This document shows, one piece after another, positions 34,144 through 42,901 of a stretch of 64,000 nucleotides of DNA (positions are counted from its first letter, which is position 1; each line of letters begins with the position of its first letter). The notes under the pieces were generated by a model. That model worked only from the letters and a program-made list of their open reading frames with translations, was not told where the DNA came from and did not search any database. The DNA is from Leeuwenhoekiella blandensis MED217 (GTDB lineage: Bacteria > Bacteroidota > Bacteroidia > Flavobacteriales > Flavobacteriaceae): assembly GCF_000152985.1 (NCBI RefSeq), contig NZ_CH672395.1, positions 2,370,262 through 2,434,261 on the forward strand. The letters run 5' to 3'. The position numbers and the translations under genes are program-made.

Positions 34144-36408
34144 TTATGCGTTTTGCTTCTTTATAAGATTTAAAGCAGAACCTTCACGATACCATGCAAT
34201 TTGAGCATCATTATAGGTATGATTTGCCATAATAGTATCCTTGCTTCCGTCAGCGTGAGTAACTTCGATAGTTAATGGCTTATCTGGAGCAAATTCTTCG
34301 ATATCTAAGAAGCTGAATGTATCATCTTCCTGAATCAAATCATAATCATTTTCGTTAGCAAAAGTCAATCCTAACATCCCTTGTTTTTTAAGGTTTGTTT
34401 CGTGGATACGTGCAAAAGACTTAACGAGTACAGCTGCAACCCCAAGATGACGAGGCTCCATAGCCGCGTGCTCACGAGAAGAACCTTCACCATAATTGTG
34501 ATCTCCCACAACAATTGTTTTAATTCCTTTGGCTTTATACTCACGTTGTGTATCTGGCACACCACCGTATTCTCCTGTCAACTGACTTTTTACAAAATTA
34601 GTTTTCTTATTGTATGCATTTACTGCACCAATTAAACAGTTATTCGAAATATTGTCTAAGTGACCTCTGTAACGTAACCAAGGTCCCGCCATAGAGATAT
34701 GGTCTGTAGTACATTTTCCAAAGGCTTTGATAAGGAGTTTAACCTCTTTCAATTCTGAGTCTTTAATCGGAACGAAAGGCGTTAATAACTCTAGGCGCTC
34801 GCTATCTGAAGCAACAATTACTTCTACAGAACTACCATCTTCGGTAGGTGCTAAGTAACCGTTTTCTTCAACAGCAAAACCTTTTGTAGGAAGTTCTAAT
34901 CCTACAGGTACATCCAATTTAACTTCTTCTCCATCTTCATTAAGAAGAGTGTCATTAAGTGGATCAAAATCCAAACGACCAGAAATCGCTATTGCAGCTA
35001 CCATTTCTGGTGATCCTACAAAAGCATGTGTATTTGGGTTTCCATCTGCACGCTTTGAGAAGTTACGGTTGAACGAGTGAACGATCGTGTTCTTTTCTTC
35101 CCCTTTACGGTCGCTACGATCCCATTGACCGATACAAGGTCCACAAGCATTTGTAAATACCGTTGCACCAAGATTTTCAAAAACTTCTAATAATCCGTCG
35201 CGCTCTGCAGTGTATCTAATTTGCTCAGATCCCGGGTTGATACCAAAATCACTCTTTGGCTTTAATTTTTTATCGATGGCCTGCTGTGCGATCGAAGCTG
35301 CTCTTGATAAATCTTCGTAAGATGAGTTGGTACAAGAACCAATCAATCCCCAATCCACTTTAATTGGCCAATCGTTTTTAGCCGCTTTTTCACCAAGCTC
35401 TCCAACTGGAGTAGCTAAATCTGGTGTAAAAGGACCATTAAGGTGTGGACGTAATTCTGAAAGGTTAATTTCAATTACTTCGTCAAAGTACTGCTCAGGA
35501 TTAGCATATACTTCATCATCACCTGTTAAGTATTCTTTGATCTCATTTGCTGCATCTGCAACATCTGCGCGGTCTGTAGCACGTAAGAAACGCTCCATAG
35601 ACTCATCGTAACCAAATGTTGAAGTTGTAGCACCAATTTCAGCACCCATATTACAAATGGTTCCTTTACCAGTTGCTGAAAGGTTTTTTGCACCAGGTCC
35701 AAAATATTCTACAATAGCACCGGTACCACCTTTAACGGTAAGAATACCTGCCACTTTAAGGATAACATCTTTAGAAGCAGTCCATCCATTTAATTCACCG
35801 GTTAATTTAACACCGATCAATTTTGGAAACTTAAGTTCCCAAGGCATTCCTGCCATAACGTCAACAGCATCTGCACCACCAACACCAATAGCGACCATAC
35901 CAAGTCCACCAGCATTTACGGTGTGACTATCAGTACCAATCATCATACCACCAGGAAAAGCATAGTTTTCAAGAACTACTTGGTGAATGATACCTGCACC
36001 CGGCTTCCAGAAACCAATTCCGTATTTGTTTGAAACAGATTCTAAGAAGTCAAATACTTCATTACTTGTTTCATTTGCACGTTTTAAATCCTTTTGAGCT
36101 CCTTGCTTCGCTTGAATAAGGTGATCACAGTGAACCGTAGTAGGCACTGCAACTTCTTTCTTACCTGCTTGCATAAACTGCAAAAGCGCCATTTGAGCTG
36201 TAGCATCCTGACAAGCGATACGATCTGGAGCAAAATCTACGTAGTCTTTACCACGTACAAATGCCTTATCAGTTTTACCATCCCAAAGGTGAGAGTATAA
36301 TATTTTTTCTGCCAGTGTTAAAGGCTTACCGGTAATTTCGCGAGCAGCATCAACACGCTCTGCTACTTTACTGTAAACCGATTTGATCATATCGATATCA
36401 AATGCCAT
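34144..36408 (-). CDS. acn: aconitate hydratase, mitochondrial-type
   Basis: This 754-residue enzyme interconverts citrate and isocitrate in the TCA cycle. Its length and the [27 protein letters not shown] block match mitochondrial-type aconitase rather than AcnA or AcnB of enterobacteria. The 4Fe-4S cluster ligands are seen in [10 protein letters not shown] and ACGPCIGQW. The C-terminal swivel domain has [22 protein letters not shown]. The gene stands alone on the minus strand. Confidence 0.96.
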   Translation of the reverse strand: MAFDIDMIKSVYSKVAERVDAAREITGKPLTLAEKILYSHLWDGKTDKAFVRGKDYVDFAPDRIACQDATAQMALLQFMQAGKKEVAVPTTVHCDHLIQAKQGAQKDLKRANETSNEVFDFLESVSNKYGIGFWKPGAGIIHQVVLENYAFPGGMMIGTDSHTVNAGGLGMVAIGVGGADAVDVMAGMPWELKFPKLIGVKLTGELNGWTASKDVILKVAGILTVKGGTGAIVEYFGPGAKNLSATGKGTICNMGAEIGATTSTFGYDESMERFLRATDRADVADAANEIKEYLTGDDEVYANPEQYFDEVIEINLSELRPHLNGPFTPDLATPVGELGEKAAKNDWPIKVDWGLIGSCTNSSYEDLSRAASIAQQAIDKKLKPKSDFGINPGSEQIRYTAERDGLLEVFENLGATVFTNACGPCIGQWDRSDRKGEEKNTIVHSFNRNFSKRADGNPNTHAFVGSPEMVAAIAISGRLDFDPLNDTLLNEDGEEVKLDVPVGLELPTKGFAVEENGYLAPTEDGSSVEVIVASDSERLELLTPFVPIKDSELKEVKLLIKAFGKCTTDHISMAGPWLRYRGHLDNISNNCLIGAVNAYNKKTNFVKSQLTGEYGGVPDTQREYKAKGIKTIVVGDHNYGEGSSREHAAMEPRHLGVAAVLVKSFARIHETNLKKQGMLGLTFANENDYDLIQEDDTFSFLDIEEFAPDKPLTIEVTHADGSKDTIMANHTYNDAQIAWYREGSALNLIKKQNA

Positions 36409-36655
36409 ATCTAAGTTTTAGTTAATTGAATTTGTAAATTAATTGCGCTTTGAAGCGGCGCTAAAATTACGAAAAACCGCAGAAAATAAGAAGACTATGT
36501 ATAGATTAAGGCAATTAGAACAAAAGCTAAATTTATTGCAAATTCAACTTGATATATATCGATTTCGTTGCTTAATTATGATAATTAGGTAGTTACAAGA
36601 CAAATGTTAATAAAAATCTCTTCTTGAAAATTATTTAGAGCCTTTCTATATTAGC

Positions 36656-37609
36656 TTAAAGCAAACTTTTTATGATTTCTTTAAGGGTTAACCCCTCTGC
36701 TTCAGCCTTGTAGTTCTTGATCAGACGATGCCCTAAAATGCCCTGAGCAACAGCTTGTACATCTTCGATATCGGGGGAATACTTTCCATTGAGGGCTGCG
36801 TGCGTTTTAGCTGCTAGGATTAAATTTTGAGAAGCTCTTGGCCCAGCTCCCCAATCAATATAGTCTTTCACTATTTGTGGCGCAGCGTCTTCAGCAGGTC
36901 TGGTTTTTCCTACGAGAGCTACTGCATATTCAACCACATTATCAGCAACCGGAATACGTCGTATTAACTGCTGATAAGAAACAATATCTTCTGCTGAAAA
37001 AAGCGCCTCAACAGCTACAGATTTTTCAGTAGTCGTTGCTTTTACAATCGCAACTTCTTCTTCATAAGTTGGGTAGACCAAATTGATCGCAAACATAAAA
37101 CGATCTAACTGGGCTTCCGGTAAAGGATAAGTCCCCTCCTGCTCGATCGGGTTTTGGGTTGCTAATACAAAATACGGTTTGTCAAGTGGATATTGCTTTC
37201 CGGCAACGGTGACCGCTTTTTCCTGCATAGCTTCTAAAAGCGCTGCCTGGGTTTTAGGTGGGGTTCTATTGATCTCATCTGCTAAAACAATATTGGCAAA
37301 AACAGGCCCTTTTAGAAATTTGAATGTTCGCGATTCATCAAGAATTTCTGCCCCTACAATATCACTAGGCATAAGATCTGGTGTAAACTGAATGCGTTTA
37401 AAATCTAATCCTAAGGCCTGAGCAATGGTATTTACCATTAACGTTTTGGCCAATCCCGGAACACCGATCAATAATGCGTGCCCTCCAGAAAAAATTGAAA
37501 TTATAATTTGGTCTACAACCTCATTTTGCCCAATGATTACACGGCCTATTTCTTTCTTTAGATCTTTATATCGAGTTACAAGCGCATCAATTGCCTTAGC
37601 GTCTGACAT
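36656..37609 (-). CDS. MoxR-family AAA+ ATPase, second copy
   Basis: This 317-residue ATPase has Walker A (IGVPGLAKT), Walker B (VLADEINRTPPKTQAALLEAMQEKAV) and the ATQNPIEQEGTYPLPEAQLDRF sensor block. It differs from the MoxR at 21851-22894 in lacking the acidic N-terminus. It begins three bases downstream of the surA stop and so shares a transcript with two periplasmic folding factors. No DUF58 or vWA gene follows in this window; after its stop the strand has about 250 AT-rich bases before the aconitase start. Confidence 0.92.
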   Translation of the reverse strand: MSDAKAIDALVTRYKDLKKEIGRVIIGQNEVVDQIIISIFSGGHALLIGVPGLAKTLMVNTIAQALGLDFKRIQFTPDLMPSDIVGAEILDESRTFKFLKGPVFANIVLADEINRTPPKTQAALLEAMQEKAVTVAGKQYPLDKPYFVLATQNPIEQEGTYPLPEAQLDRFMFAINLVYPTYEEEVAIVKATTTEKSVAVEALFSAEDIVSYQQLIRRIPVADNVVEYAVALVGKTRPAEDAAPQIVKDYIDWGAGPRASQNLILAAKTHAALNGKYSPDIEDVQAVAQGILGHRLIKNYKAEAEGLTLKEIIKSLL

Positions 37610-37612
37610 ATA

Positions 37613-39058
37613 TTATTGTTTTACCCAGTTGCTACTATACTCGCAATTTCTATAATCTCCGTTTAATTTGATATAGGTTTCAGCAATTTTTTCATCTTGC
37701 CATTTCTCGATGGCTTTGATGCGTTTTGCCTGAAGCGCAAAGTTTTTAATCTTCACATAATCGATAGCAAAATCTGCCTCGTGCTCTTCGATACGATCTG
37801 AAACCGTATAAATCTCATAACGTGTTTTACCAGTACGCGTTGGATTGTTGAACGCAATTGAAACCTCACCCTCTTTTAAGTTTTGAACCTTAGGATATAA
37901 TTCTGGAGGCAGGTTTTTAAGCTCAAACATTCGATCCTGAGTGGTTGGATTGATCATTATACCACCATCGCTAGCTGTTTCCTTTTCATCTGAAAATTCC
38001 TTAGCAGCTTCTGCAAAGGTGATCTCTCCATCTTCAATGCGCTTTCTAATCTTTTCAATTTTATCTTTGGCTGCTGCCTCTGCTGCTGAAGTCACTTTCG
38101 GAATTCTTAAAATGTGTCTCAAATCGATTTTTTGACCACGAATTTTTTCCACCTTAATGATATGGTAACCAAATTCAGTCTCAAAAGGCTTACTTACTTC
38201 ACCTTCCTGAAGGCTGAAAGCTACGTCTCTAAATTCTTTTACAAACTGAGATTTACGATCAACGTCTCTAATAAGACCTCCATCACCACGTGTAGATTCA
38301 TCTTCAGACCATAACACCGCTTTGGTAGCAAAACTGCTTCCGTTTTCAAGAATGTCGTTACGATAACCGTTTAATTGATCGATAACCTTTTGCTTTTCTT
38401 CTTGTGGAACCTCTGGGATAATTTGAATTTTTGAGATTTCTAATTCCACACCAAACTGTGGCAAACCATCTTCTTCTAATTCTTTATAATACGATCTGAT
38501 CTCTTCTGGGGTCACTTCGATCTCTTCAACAATATTTTGTTGCATTGCCTTAGCCAACTCTTGATTTCGGTTCAATTCTAAAAGCTCTTTTTTCAAATCG
38601 CTCATTTTTTCTTTTCGATAGAATTTTAAAACCTTCTCTTCTGAACCCAACTGGTTGACAAAGTAATCTATTTGCTGTTGCGTGTATGAGCGTATTTGCT
38701 CTTCGTTAATCATTACACTATCAATAACCGCGTGGTGTGCATACAACTTATCTTCCATAAGTTTATCCATCACACTACAAGTTGATAAATCTTGACCTTC
38801 TACTTTTTGTTGCTTTAACGACTCAATAGATTGTTGAATATCGCTTTCTAGGATCACATATTCACCAACAACAGCTGCCACCCCATCTACTTTAAAAGTA
38901 GTACCTGAAGTAAGCGGCTGCTCTTCTTCTTGCGAAGTATTTTCTGAAACCGAAGTATCTATAATTTCTTGTGCATTTAACCCTGCCCACGCACTGCAAA
39001 AAAGAAGCAGGCTACATGCTTTAGTTATAAAGTTCAAATTGTTTGTTTTTAATTGCAT
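37613..39058 (-). CDS. surA: SurA-type periplasmic peptidyl-prolyl isomerase
   Basis: This 481-residue chaperone escorts outer-membrane proteins through the periplasm. After a signal peptide ending GLNAQ there is an N-terminal SurA chaperone domain (about 50-185) and two parvulin domains: about 185-290 (VELEISKIQIIPEV ... FGYHIIKVEKI) and about 295-400 (DLRHILRIPKV ... NLKEGEVS). The ATG overlaps the upstream gene by 38 bases; a TTG seven codons in is an alternative start. The gene sits between a SurA-like lipoprotein and a MoxR ATPase. Confidence 0.88.
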   Translation of the reverse strand: MQLKTNNLNFITKACSLLLFCSAWAGLNAQEIIDTSVSENTSQEEEQPLTSGTTFKVDGVAAVVGEYVILESDIQQSIESLKQQKVEGQDLSTCSVMDKLMEDKLYAHHAVIDSVMINEEQIRSYTQQQIDYFVNQLGSEEKVLKFYRKEKMSDLKKELLELNRNQELAKAMQQNIVEEIEVTPEEIRSYYKELEEDGLPQFGVELEISKIQIIPEVPQEEKQKVIDQLNGYRNDILENGSSFATKAVLWSEDESTRGDGGLIRDVDRKSQFVKEFRDVAFSLQEGEVSKPFETEFGYHIIKVEKIRGQKIDLRHILRIPKVTSAAEAAAKDKIEKIRKRIEDGEITFAEAAKEFSDEKETASDGGIMINPTTQDRMFELKNLPPELYPKVQNLKEGEVSIAFNNPTRTGKTRYEIYTVSDRIEEHEADFAIDYVKIKNFALQAKRIKAIEKWQDEKIAETYIKLNGDYRNCEYSSNWVKQ

Positions 39059-39887
39059 CCTTAGTAATGTCTTTTTCTAACTGTTTAATCAATTCTAATT
39101 TTCTTCTGTTGAGAAGAATTTGCTTTACCGTAGGTAAAACGTAATCTAGCGGCGCATCATCATTGCGATCTAAGCGATCTTTTACAGCGATCAAATATAA
39201 TCCTAATGAATCACGCAGTTGCGTAAATTCGGTTTTATTTAAAAGCGGCGCACTATTTTCTATGGTTACCGGAGGAATTCTCGCGATCACTTTATCTAGA
39301 CTTATCCAAGTCGAATCGTTCAAATATTGTGCCTTAAACTGAACCGAAATAGAGTCTAAATAACGTTTATCTTCAGCATCAAACCGGGTAAAGCGCTTTT
39401 TTATTTCGTCTATATTATAATCTGCATCACCCATTTCCAGATACCGAAATTTGAGCAAGGCTTCATTCAATTTAAAATTCTCTTTATTCTCTAAATAGAA
39501 TTGCTGTGCTTGCGCATCAGAAATCGTACTGTCTAAACTACGAGCAACCAACGCATCTTTGTAGGCCTGTGAAAATAGATCAAGTTTATATTGCTCAACA
39601 AGATTATTAAGACGGTCTTGTTCTGCAAGTGTAATATTGCGCTGCGCATTGTCTACAAGTAAACGCTTTGTAGCCCAGCGATTGATGTAACTATTCACCA
39701 GAGTCGTGCTGTCTTCTGCAGACATTTCAGGAGTTATGAGCTTAGCGATGTCTTCTTCGTACAAGAAAGCATTACCCACACGAGCAACAGGCTTACCAGT
39801 TGGCACCTTTGATCCTAAAAGATCACAGGAAACCGGTAGCGTAAGCAGGATCATAATCAAAAGAAAACCTCTTCGGAAACTCAACAT
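39021..39887 (-). CDS. SurA-like peptidyl-prolyl isomerase-family lipoprotein
   Basis: This 288-residue protein has a lipoprotein signal with lipobox LPVSC. It resembles the N-terminal chaperone portion of SurA/PrsA proteins (ARVGNAFLYEEDIAKLI, then SYINRWATKRLLVDNA and the DSTISDAQAQQFYLENKENFKL helix) but has no recognisable full parvulin domain. It is the first gene of a lipoprotein-surA-moxR operon and overlaps surA. A possible -7 element (TAATTTTG on the minus strand, 39962-39969) lies 75 bases upstream. A chaperone role in envelope assembly is inferred from position and fold. Confidence 0.72.
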   Translation of the reverse strand: MLSFRRGFLLIMILLTLPVSCDLLGSKVPTGKPVARVGNAFLYEEDIAKLITPEMSAEDSTTLVNSYINRWATKRLLVDNAQRNITLAEQDRLNNLVEQYKLDLFSQAYKDALVARSLDSTISDAQAQQFYLENKENFKLNEALLKFRYLEMGDADYNIDEIKKRFTRFDAEDKRYLDSISVQFKAQYLNDSTWISLDKVIARIPPVTIENSAPLLNKTEFTQLRDSLGLYLIAVKDRLDRNDDAPLDYVLPTVKQILLNRRKLELIKQLEKDITKDAIKNKQFELYN

Positions 39888-40114
39888 AGTTTATTGCTAG
39901 GTATAAACGTCAACAACAAAGACTTCAGCTCATATCAAATGTTGCATCATTTTAAAGATTGCAAAATTAGAAAATATATAGGAGAACTTTTCAACCTACA
40001 TACTTTGATGTAAAACCGAAGGATTGTAGCCGTTTCTAACTATTTACTCGATCTCTGCAAGTATCTTTGCAACTTAAAATTTTATTTTGGCACAAGAATT
40101 GAAAATTGCTTGAT

Positions 40115-40351
40115 ATGAATCAAAAAATTAAACTCATCTGGGATTTTAGAGGTCCTGATGCATTACAAATTGCAAAACACCACGTCATTCATTTAGAAGA
40201 ATACACTGCAGCGCATCAACTAGAAAATAACGCGACCGGCGTAGAAAAGAAATCTGATTTATACAGTATTGCTTTTCTAATTGTTTCTAAAGAAGAAATG
40301 CCTGAAGTACGCGATGCTCTTAAACCTCATCGCGGTGAGTTTTGTGATTGA
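40115..40351 (+). CDS. small conserved flavobacterial protein of unknown function
   Basis: This 78-residue soluble protein starts MNQKIKLIWDFRGPDALQIAKHHVIHLEEY and ends VRDALKPHRGEFCD. The WDFRGPDA and LKPHR segments look like a conserved family signature and I believe similar short proteins are widespread in Flavobacteriia, but no function is known to me. A TTG nine bases upstream is an alternative start. It is alone, about 180 bases from ompH. Confidence 0.65.
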   Translation: MNQKIKLIWDFRGPDALQIAKHHVIHLEEYTAAHQLENNATGVEKKSDLYSIAFLIVSKEEMPEVRDALKPHRGEFCD

Positions 40352-40432
40352 TTGAAGTAAAAAGTTTTAAAGTAACTGCTTTTAGCTTAGGCTAAATTAA
40401 ATTTGTAAACCAGCCAAGCCATTAAAAAATAC

Positions 40433-40462
40433 TTTGATAGCTTTCAAGCTTTTATATCTTTG
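40433..40462 (+). promoter_or_regulatory. promoter of the ompH gene
   Basis: TTTG (40433-40436) and TATCTTTG (40455-40462) are separated by 18 bases, the same design as the SpoIIM operon promoter. It gives a leader of about 65 bases. Confidence 0.65.
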
Positions 40463-40533
40463 CGCGTAGTTTTTTGAAGAATTTAATTCAAATTACATTA
40501 ATCGCCTCTTAAAAAGGCTAAACTAAATTGAAA

Positions 40534-41079
40534 ATGAAAAAATTATTCTTACCCCTAGTAGCTTTTTTAATAAGCTTATCTGCTTTAGCACAAAATAAAG
40601 TAGGAACTATTGACAGTGATCTGGTTATTTCTAGTCTTGACGAAGTTGCCCAAGTACAAAAGGATCTTGAAACCTATGGTGCTGAACTGGATAAGCAATT
40701 TAAAGATCTTGTAAACAAGTATCAAACTGCTGTAAAAGCTTATCAAGATGCCGAAGCTACCGCTACTGAAGAAGATAAAAAAACAAAGCAAGAAGAAATC
40801 GTAGGAATGGAGCAAGACATTCAGCGTTTTAGACAAAACTCGCAAGGTTTAATTCAAATAAGACAAAATGAATTAATGCAACCCCTATATCAAAAAGTAG
40901 GACAAGCACTGAATCAAGTTGCACAAGAACAAAACTATTCTCAAGTATTTACACTAAGCTCTGGAGTTGCTTATTTTGATCCGGAACACGATCTAACACA
41001 AGCTGTAGCCGACAAACTAGGTGTTACTTTAAAAACACAAGGGCAGCAACAACAAACGCAATTGCCTACTCAAAACTAG
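40534..41079 (+). CDS. OmpH/Skp-family periplasmic chaperone
   Basis: This 181-residue protein has a signal peptide (MKKLFLPLVAFLISLSALAQ) and a long charged coiled-coil region (about residues 45-115) flanked by short beta segments (KVGTIDSDLVISSLDEV and SQVFTLSSGVAYFDP). That is the jellyfish-like Skp fold that holds unfolded outer-membrane proteins. A Gln-rich tail follows (QGQQQQTQLPTQN). A TTG at 40528 would add two residues. Unlike many genomes it is not next to bamA here. Confidence 0.87.
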   Translation: MKKLFLPLVAFLISLSALAQNKVGTIDSDLVISSLDEVAQVQKDLETYGAELDKQFKDLVNKYQTAVKAYQDAEATATEEDKKTKQEEIVGMEQDIQRFRQNSQGLIQIRQNELMQPLYQKVGQALNQVAQEQNYSQVFTLSSGVAYFDPEHDLTQAVADKLGVTLKTQGQQQQTQLPTQN

Positions 41080-41098
41080 ATTTCAGAATCTTCGAAAT

Positions 41099-41194
41099 AA
41101 ACTACCTCAGGGCAAGTCCATGAGGCATTGCTTGGAAACAAATTTTCAATTTCGATGCAAGCCTCGGAGTATTAAACCCTTTGGCGGTGTCAAT
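41099..41194 (+). repeat. dispersed intergenic repeat, copy B
   Basis: This is the cleanest copy: AAACTACCTCAGGGCAAG at the left, a CCTCA...TGAGG hairpin, GGAAACAAATTTTCAATTTC in the centre, GCCTCGGAGTATTAAACCC, and a right edge GTCAATAAAAAA leading into the guaB terminator. On the minus strand the order is guaB stop, terminator, repeat. Confidence 0.75.
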
Positions 41195-41229
41195 AAAAAA
41201 ACCGGTAGCAAATGCTACCGGTTTTTTTT
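41195..41229. terminator. bidirectional terminator between ompH and guaB
   Basis: AAAAAAACCGGTAGC pairs perfectly with GCTACCGGTTTTTTT around a four-base loop. Confidence 0.9.
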
Positions 41230-41248
41230 ATTCTTGAACTCTAATTAA

Positions 41249-42721
41249 TTATCTACTGTAATTAGGAGATTCTTTAGTAATTGTAACATCGTGTGGGTGA
41301 CTCTCGTGAATACCACTTGAAGTGATTTTTACAAAGCGACCATTTTCTTTAAGCGCTTCTACATCTTTAGCACCACAATATCCCATTCCGGCTCTTAACC
41401 CACCTACAAATTGATGAATACTTTCAAACAATTCTCCTTTGTAAGGAACACGCCCCACAATACCTTCTGGAACCAATTTCTTAATATCGTCTTCAACATC
41501 TTGGAAGTAACGATCTTTTGAACCGGTTTTCATCGCTTCAACAGACCCCATTCCGCGATAGGTTTTATACTTCCTTCCTTCGTAAATAATAGTTTCACCC
41601 GGAGACTCTTTCGTTCCTGCAAGAAGCGAACCTAACATAACACAATCTGCTCCTGCGGCAATCGCTTTAGGAATATCCCCTGTATAACGAATACCACCGT
41701 CTGCAATAACCGGGATTCCTGTTCCTTTGAGGGCTGCTGCAACTTCTAAAACTGCGCTAAACTGAGGAAAACCAACACCGGCAACAACTCGTGTTGTACA
41801 AATTGATCCTGGACCAATTCCCACTTTTACGGCATCTGCTCCAGCTTCTACAAGATATTTAGCCGCATCGGCTGTAGCAATATTTCCTACCACAACATCA
41901 AGACCCGGAAATTTTTCTTTTACACTTTTTAATACGCGAACAACACCTTGGGTATGTCCGTGCGCTGTATCAACAACAACAGCATCAACACCTGCATTAA
42001 CCAAAGCTTCAACACGCTCTACAGCATCTGCGGTAACACCCACAGCTGCTGCAACACGCAGACGACCATAAGTGTCTTTGTTTGCGATTGGTTTTTGCGT
42101 AAGTTTTGTTATATCTCTAAATGTAATTAAACCAATGAGCTTGTTGTCATTAGTTACAACCGGTAATTTTTCGATTTTATTCTCTTGAAGGATCACTTCA
42201 GCCTGACTTAAAGAAGTACCTTCAGCTGTAGTGATAAGATTCTCTGAAGTCATTACTTCGACAATCGCACGCTCGTTATCCTTTTCAAAACGTAAATCCC
42301 TGTTGGTCACAATTCCTTTTAGATGCCCTTCTTGGTCAACGATTGGAATTCCACCAATACTATGCTCAGCCATTAAACGCTTGGCATCTTTTACTTGTGC
42401 GTCAAGGTTTAAAGTAACAGGATCGATGATCATACCGCTTTCGGCACGTTTTACACGACGCACTTTAACCGCTTGCTGCTCAATCGTCATATTCTTATGC
42501 AGTACGCCAATACCACCTTCTCTAGCAATGGCAATTGCCATACTTGATTCGGTCACCGTATCCATCGCTGCAGATACAATTGGGACATTAAGCGTGATGT
42601 TTTTTGAAAATTTTGACTGAATATTCACTTCGCGTGGAAGCACTTCTGAATACGCCGGAACTAAGAGTACGTCATCGTAGGTAAGACCTTCTCCAAGTAT
42701 TTTTGTTTCGTGAGCTGTCAT
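41249..42721 (-). CDS. guaB: inosine-5'-monophosphate dehydrogenase
   Basis: This 490-residue enzyme oxidises IMP to XMP with NAD, the committed step to GMP. The catalytic loop [13 protein letters not shown] has the nucleophilic Cys; the mobile flap appears as [10 protein letters not shown]. Two CBS domains are inserted at about residues 95-205 ([18 protein letters not shown] and [15 protein letters not shown]), the usual site of nucleotide control. A possible -7 element (TATATTTG on the minus strand, 42745-42752) lies 23 bases before the ATG. The product feeds guaA, 10 kb away. Confidence 0.97.
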   Translation of the reverse strand: MTAHETKILGEGLTYDDVLLVPAYSEVLPREVNIQSKFSKNITLNVPIVSAAMDTVTESSMAIAIAREGGIGVLHKNMTIEQQAVKVRRVKRAESGMIIDPVTLNLDAQVKDAKRLMAEHSIGGIPIVDQEGHLKGIVTNRDLRFEKDNERAIVEVMTSENLITTAEGTSLSQAEVILQENKIEKLPVVTNDNKLIGLITFRDITKLTQKPIANKDTYGRLRVAAAVGVTADAVERVEALVNAGVDAVVVDTAHGHTQGVVRVLKSVKEKFPGLDVVVGNIATADAAKYLVEAGADAVKVGIGPGSICTTRVVAGVGFPQFSAVLEVAAALKGTGIPVIADGGIRYTGDIPKAIAAGADCVMLGSLLAGTKESPGETIIYEGRKYKTYRGMGSVEAMKTGSKDRYFQDVEDDIKKLVPEGIVGRVPYKGELFESIHQFVGGLRAGMGYCGAKDVEALKENGRFVKITSSGIHESHPHDVTITKESPNYSR

Positions 42722-42836
42722 TGCAATTAGGATTTAATTGCGTGCAAATATACTGCTAAAATCTGAAATAGACACTTGCTTATAGATTATAGTCACAGAA
42801 TTAATAAAATACTATTTGAACTAAGTCTAAATAAAT

Positions 42837-42868
42837 TTTGTCTATTTCCTAAGCTAGTATTAGATTTG
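42837..42868 (+). promoter_or_regulatory. promoter of the TonB-dependent receptor gene
   Basis: TTTG (42837-42840) and TAGATTTG (42861-42868) are 20 bases apart, matching both Bacteroidetes elements. The leader would be about 29 bases. Confidence 0.6.
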
Positions 42869-42901
42869 CGTAATTTTTATATAGTTTAAATAATAATAAT
42901 A

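Noticed and set aside
36409-36655. AT-rich 247-base gap between aconitase and moxR searched for an RNA gene
   Set aside because: No tRNA cloverleaf, strong hairpin or conserved motif could be seen.
42231-42620. 129-codon plus-strand frame within guaB
   Set aside because: It is a shadow of the CBS-domain region of guaB on the other strand.
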